Shown in pieces: positions 4,703 through 7,830 of a stretch of 7,830 nucleotides of DNA. The stretch is taken from assembly GCA_036272815.1 (NCBI GenBank), contig DATAYA010000368.1:1-7830 (forward strand), given 5' to 3'. How positions within the stretch are numbered: the stretch's first letter is position 1; the number at the start of each line of letters is the position of its first letter. Position numbers and translations under genes: made by a program. The notes below the pieces were generated by a model. That model searched no databases, was not told the origin of the DNA, and saw only the letters and a list, made by a program, of their open reading frames with translations. This stretch comes from DATAYA01 sp036272815. Its GTDB lineage: Bacteria; Pseudomonadota; Alphaproteobacteria; Acetobacterales; Acetobacteraceae.

Positions 4703-6655
4703 TCAAGCAACCTCGCGCGCGGGTGACCGCTCGCGCCTCAAATCGGGCGGCGCGGCCTCCCGCGCAAGGATCGCGACCGCATCGGCGAGCGGCAGGCTCT
4801 CCTGCGCCTCGACCCCGAGCCGGCGCAGCGTGACGCGCCGCCCCTCCGCCTCCCGCCTGCCGAGCACGACCAGCACCGGCACGTGGGCGACCGAGTGTTC
4901 CCGCACTTTCGCGTTGATCTTCTCGCGCCCGAGGTCGAGCCCGACCGACAGGCCGGCCTCGGTCAGCGCCGCCGCCACCTCGCGCGCGTAGTCGTCGGCG
5001 TCCGAGACGACGGTCGCGACCACCGCCTGAACCGGGGCCAGCCAGAGCGGGAAGCGGCCGGCGTAGTGCTCGATCAAAATGCCGAGGAAGCGCTCGAAGC
5101 TGCCGAGGATCGCGCGGTGCAGCATCACCGGGACGTGGCGGGCGCCGTCCTCGCCCACGTATTCCGCCCCCAGCCGGTCGGGCATGTTGAAATCGACCTG
5201 CAAGGTGCCGCACTGCCAGTCTCGGCCGATCGCGTCGGAGAGGACGAATTCGAGCTTCGGGCCGTAGAACGCGCCCTCGCCGGGGTTGAGCGCGTAGTCG
5301 ACGCCGGCGGTGGCGCAGGCCTCGCGGAGTGCGGCCTCGGCGCGGTCCCAGACTTCGTCCGCGCCGACGCGCACGAGCGGTCGGTCGGCGAACTTCACGC
5401 CGAACTCCGGGAACCCGAAATCACGGTAAATGCGGGCAAGCAGGGAAATGAAGCGGGCGGTCTCACCGGCGATCTGCGCCTCGGTGCAGAAGATGTGCGC
5501 GTCGTCCTGGGTGAAGCCGCGCACCCGCATCAGGCCGTGCAGCGCGCCGGAGGGCTCGTAGCGGTGGCAGGCGCCGAACTCGGCGAGGCGCAGCGGCAGC
5601 TCGCGGTAGCTGCGCAGGCCCTGGCGGAAGATCTGCACGTGGCAGGGGCAGTTCATCGGCTTCAGCGCGAGTGTTTTATCCTCCGCCTCCACCTGAGCCA
5701 CGAACATGTGCTCGCGGAACTTCTCCCAGTGGCCCGACCGCTCCCAGAGCGCGCGATCGACGAGCTGCGGCGTGCGCACCTCCTGGTAGCCGGCGGCGTC
5801 GACGCGGCGGCGCATGTAGGCCTCGGCGGCGCGGTAGAGCCGCCAGCCATTCGGGTGCCAGAAGATGCTGCCGACCGCTTCTTCCTGCGTGTGATAGAGG
5901 TCCATCTCGCGGGCGATGCGGCGATGGTCGCGGCGCTCGGCTTCCTCCAGCCGGTGCAGGTAGGCGTCGAGTTCGCGCCGGTCGCGCCAGGCGGTGCCGT
6001 AGATGCGGGAGAGCATGGCGTTGCGGTGGTCGCCCCGCCAGTAGGCGCCGGCGACCTTCATCAGGCGGAACGCGTCGCCCACGTCGCCGGTCGAGCGCAT
6101 GTGCGGGCCGCGGCAGAGGTCGACCCAGTCGCCCTGCCGGTAGAGGGTGATGGTCTCGGAGTGCGGCAGGTCGCGCACGAGCTGCGCCTTGTATTTCTCG
6201 CCGCGCCGCTCGAAGAATTCTATTGCGGCATCGCGGTCGATCACCTGCCGCTCGAAGGCGGCGTTGCGCGCGATGATCTCGCGCATCTTCGCCTCGATCG
6301 CCGGAAAATCCTCCGGCGTGAACGGCTCGTTGCGGGCGAAGTCGTAATAGAAGCCGTCCTCGATCGCCGGGCCGATCGTGACCTGGGTGCCGGGATGCAG
6401 CGCCTGCACGGCCTCCGCGAGAACATGCGCCGCGTCGTGGCGGATGAGCCCGAGCGCCTCGGGGTCGCGGCGGGTGACGAACACCACGGCGGCGTCGTGG
6501 TCTATCGTCGCGGCGAGGTCGCGCAGCGTGCCATCGACCTTCATCGCCAGCGCCGCGCGGGCGAGGCCGGGGCCGATCGCGGCGGCCAGCGCAGTGCCCG
6601 TAACCGGCCCGTCGGTGCGGCGGACGGAACCGTCGGGCAGCGTAATGGCGGGCAT
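4703..6655 (-). CDS. thrS: Threonyl-tRNA synthetase
   Basis: A cytosolic class II aminoacyl-tRNA synthetase charging tRNA-Thr. At 650 residues it is full length. The N-terminal TGS domain (about 1-62, opening ITLPDGSVR) is followed by the N2 editing domain with HDAAH (His73 and His77) and DLCRGPH (Cys181, His185), which removes mischarged Ser. The catalytic core has the zinc ligands Cys336 (in MNCPCH), His387 (in DDAHIF) and His513 (in MLHRAILGS), with motif 2 around CHRYEPSGALHGLMRVRGFT. The C-terminal anticodon-binding domain runs from about 540, with DLGREKINAKVREHSVAHVP. A short Arg-rich tail ends the protein. The ATG is 8 nt after GAGGAG. It is followed by infC 60 nt downstream, a classical pairing in which both genes serve translation. 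No T-box or long leader is visible; the truncated toxin gene ends only 75 nt upstream. No key residue is missing. Confidence 0.98.
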   Translation of the reverse strand: MPAITLPDGSVRRTDGPVTGTALAAAIGPGLARAALAMKVDGTLRDLAATIDHDAAVVFVTRRDPEALGLIRHDAAHVLAEAVQALHPGTQVTIGPAIEDGFYYDFARNEPFTPEDFPAIEAKMREIIARNAAFERQVIDRDAAIEFFERRGEKYKAQLVRDLPHSETITLYRQGDWVDLCRGPHMRSTGDVGDAFRLMKVAGAYWRGDHRNAMLSRIYGTAWRDRRELDAYLHRLEEAERRDHRRIAREMDLYHTQEEAVGSIFWHPNGWRLYRAAEAYMRRRVDAAGYQEVRTPQLVDRALWERSGHWEKFREHMFVAQVEAEDKTLALKPMNCPCHVQIFRQGLRSYRELPLRLAEFGACHRYEPSGALHGLMRVRGFTQDDAHIFCTEAQIAGETARFISLLARIYRDFGFPEFGVKFADRPLVRVGADEVWDRAEAALREACATAGVDYALNPGEGAFYGPKLEFVLSDAIGRDWQCGTLQVDFNMPDRLGAEYVGEDGARHVPVMLHRAILGSFERFLGILIEHYAGRFPLWLAPVQAVVATVVSDADDYAREVAAALTEAGLSVGLDLGREKINAKVREHSVAHVPVLVVLGRREAEGRRVTLRRLGVEAQESLPLADAVAILAREAAPPDLRRERSPAREVA

Positions 6656-6730
6656 TCGGCGGTCTCCTCGGCAACGCGGCTGATCTATGGCGATGAGGAG
6701 CGCGACGCAAATATGCGGAACGGAAGGGGC

Positions 6731-6904
6731 TTACCCGAATGCAGCGCCGGGGCGGAGCTGGCTGGCTACCGCCACCAGGACGACTTCCGGCTTGGCTTGG
6801 TCGCAGACGGCTCGGCCGACGCCCACGGCAGGGCCTTCCTCGCTGGCGGACTGGTCGGTAACGGGGAGCGGTACAAGCAGGACGTCGCCGAACTCAAATG
6901 GCAT
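6731..6904 (-). pseudogene. Truncated MazF/PemK-family toxin
   Basis: A 57-residue reading frame begins MPFEFGDVLLVPLPVTDQSA and continues through PEVVLVAVASQLRPGAAFG to a TAA. The opening (FGDVxLVPxPxTDQ) and the VASQLRP strand are those of MazF/PemK-type endoribonuclease toxins, which cleave mRNA and are normally about 110 residues. Two things point to inactivity. The basic K-x-R-P motif that normally follows the DQSAS segment, and supplies the key Arg, is here EEGP. The second half of the fold is missing, and no family-like sequence was found between the stop and thrS. The ATG lies inside the end of the antitoxin gene, an 11-nt overlap that implies translational coupling. Family assignment is from recognised motifs; loss of function is inferred. 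Confidence 0.72.
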
Positions 6905-7091
6905 CGTAGGCGCAGTCGTCCGGATTTTTCCAGATTGCGGCGGAAGCGGGCTCGCGCGGTTTCGTCGCGGCACGGGTAGGCGAACGCGCCCGTTCGCGCT
7001 CCGTCAGGAACGCCACGAAGTCCTCGACCTCCGCCACCCGCTCTGGCGGAAGGGACTTGATCCTCTCCAACAGCATGTCCGCGTTGGTCAT
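6894..7091 (-). CDS. Type II toxin-antitoxin system antitoxin (MazF/PemK partner)
   Basis: This encodes a 65-residue small protein that should bind and neutralise the adjacent toxin. The N-terminal part (LLERIKSLPPERVAEVEDFV) is the helical segment typical of small proteobacterial antitoxins of the DUF2281-like kind. A basic, low-complexity linker leads to the C-terminal WKNPDDCAYDAI, the family's conserved toxin-binding tail. Two adjacent ATGs exist: 7092-7094 is 3 nt and 7089-7091 is 6 nt after GAGG, so the second is the better start. The stop overlaps the toxin start by 11 nt. It starts about 40 nt after the GT9 gene on the same strand and could be cotranscribed with it. It looks intact although its toxin is broken. 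No obvious N-terminal DNA-binding fold is visible, so autoregulation is uncertain. Confidence 0.75.
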   Translation of the reverse strand: MTNADMLLERIKSLPPERVAEVEDFVAFLTERERARSPTRAATKPREPASAAIWKNPDDCAYDAI

Positions 7092-7134
7092 CATGCGCCT
7101 CGTGATGCGGCGAACAAGTGAAATCTAGCAACCC

Positions 7135-7830
7135 TCAGCCTGGATTGCACGCGACGGCCGCCGCGACCCGCTCGACGGGGAGGTGACCGAGGTCGGCCTC
7201 GCGCAGCACCAGGACGTCGCCCCGCGGCGCGGTGAGCGCCGGGTCGCTTTCGGCGGAGAACAGCACGATGCAGCGGCAGCCCACCATCGCCGCGAGGTGC
7301 ATCGGGCCGGTGTCGTTGCCGATCGCGAGTGCGGCACCGGCGGCGAGGCGGGCGATGTCGGGCAGGAGGGTGCGGCCGGTGAGATCGATCGCTTCAGGGC
7401 AGGCGGTGCGGATTGCGGTGGCGAGCGGCGCCTCGGCGGCGGTGCCGATCACGGCCGGCGTGGTGCCGGCGGCGGCGAGCCGGGCCGCGATCGCGCCGAA
7501 CCGCGGGGCGGGCCAGCGTTTTGCCGGCCTATGCGGCGCGGCGCCCGGGATCAGGAGTGCGTAGGGGCGCCGCAGGCCGGGCGGCCGGGCGGCGGCGGCA
7601 AGCCAGCCGAGATCGGGCGGCGGCACCGCGGTGATGCCGGCCATCGCGAGCTGGTCGCGCTGGCGGTCGATCGTGTGCATCCGGTCGCGCGCGGGGTTGG
7701 CGTGCGGATGGCTCGCACCCGGCGCAATGCCCGACCAGGCCGGCCGGCCGGCCAGGCGGAAATACCGCGAGGAACGGGCGGAGGTCTGCAGGTCATAGAC
7801 GAAGTCGAATCCGCGCAGGCTGCGTGCGAG
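7135..7830 (-). CDS. GT9-family glycosyltransferase (ADP-heptose:LPS heptosyltransferase-like), partial
   Basis: This is the C-terminal 231 residues of a GT-B glycosyltransferase of family GT9, which transfers heptose or a related sugar to the LPS inner core at the cytoplasmic face of the inner membrane. The visible N-terminal part contains GFDFVYDLQTSARSSR, equivalent to the family's DLQ segment. The donor domain shows PGAAPHRPAKRWP (about visible residues 95-107) and GNDTGPMHLAAMVG (171-184), the family signature whose Asp-Thr-Gly-Pro-x-His loop binds the ADP-sugar. A short C-terminal tail ends at TGA 7135-7137. The frame is open to the right edge, so the N-terminal domain (about 80-100 residues) lies outside the window. 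GT9 members also include non-heptose transferases, so the exact sugar is not certain. Together with the two GT4 genes it suggests an envelope glycan neighbourhood. Confidence 0.9.
   Translation of the reverse strand, partial: LARSLRGFDFVYDLQTSARSSRYFRLAGRPAWSGIAPGASHPHANPARDRMHTIDRQRDQLAMAGITAVPPPDLGWLAAAARPPGLRRPYALLIPGAAPHRPAKRWPAPRFGAIAARLAAAGTTPAVIGTAAEAPLATAIRTACPEAIDLTGRTLLPDIARLAAGAALAIGNDTGPMHLAAMVGCRCIVLFSAESDPALTAPRGDVLVLREADLGHLPVERVAAAVACNPG

Noticed and set aside
6660..6730. Possible promoter for thrS (TTGCGT then TAGATC at 17 nt on the minus strand)
   Set aside because: Each box matches the consensus at only about three of six positions; not distinguishable from chance.
4883..6979. 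698-residue plus-strand frame opposite thrS
   Set aside because: It is an antisense shadow of a highly conserved thrS in very GC-rich DNA, with no recognisable domains; the thrS assignment explains the region.

Overview
The window is GC-rich (third codon positions mostly G or C) and looks like an alphaproteobacterial chromosome. The protein style, with Ala/Arg-rich glycosyltransferases, a Gly/Trp-rich exported protein ending in a PGHW motif and a thrS-infC pair, suggests the Acetobacteraceae or a nearby Rhodospirillales group. That placement is an inference from composition and family resemblance; no 16S or other marker is present.

Layout, left to right. Positions 1-250 (minus) hold the 3' part of a short-chain dehydrogenase interrupted by an in-frame TGA. 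A compound palindrome (269-312) separates it from an intact VOC/glyoxalase-fold gene (326-676, minus) that starts at TTG. Divergent to it is a GT4 glycosyltransferase (about 757-1999, plus) whose conserved N-terminal motif is split between two frames at about 934. Positions 2001-2430 (minus) hold a decayed gene of the ComB (2-phosphosulfolactate phosphatase) family with a one-base frameshift and a large internal deletion. A small palindromic repeat (2472-2512) precedes a second, intact GT4 glycosyltransferase (2554-3660, plus), whose 3' end overlaps that of a convergent gene for a secreted Gly/Trp-rich protein (3633-4019, minus) containing three 33-bp tandem repeats.

The right half is transcribed leftward: a partial GT9 heptosyltransferase-like gene (7135-7830), a small antitoxin gene (6894-7091) overlapping by 11 nt a shortened MazF/PemK-like toxin (6731-6904), thrS for threonyl-tRNA synthetase (4703-6655), and infC for translation initiation factor IF-3 (4106-4642). 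infC appears to start at a rare ATC codon placed 8 nt after a strong Shine-Dalgarno sequence, as expected for IF-3 autoregulation.

Functionally this is a housekeeping translation pair (thrS-infC) flanked by genes for surface polysaccharide or LPS assembly (two GT4 enzymes and one GT9) and by several eroding accessory genes. Four of the loci (SDR, GT4 no. 1, ComB-like, toxin) carry a disabling lesion or lack expected residues, a high density for 8 kb. I see no convincing undescribed multi-gene system, no RNA genes, no CRISPR array and no insertion sequence.
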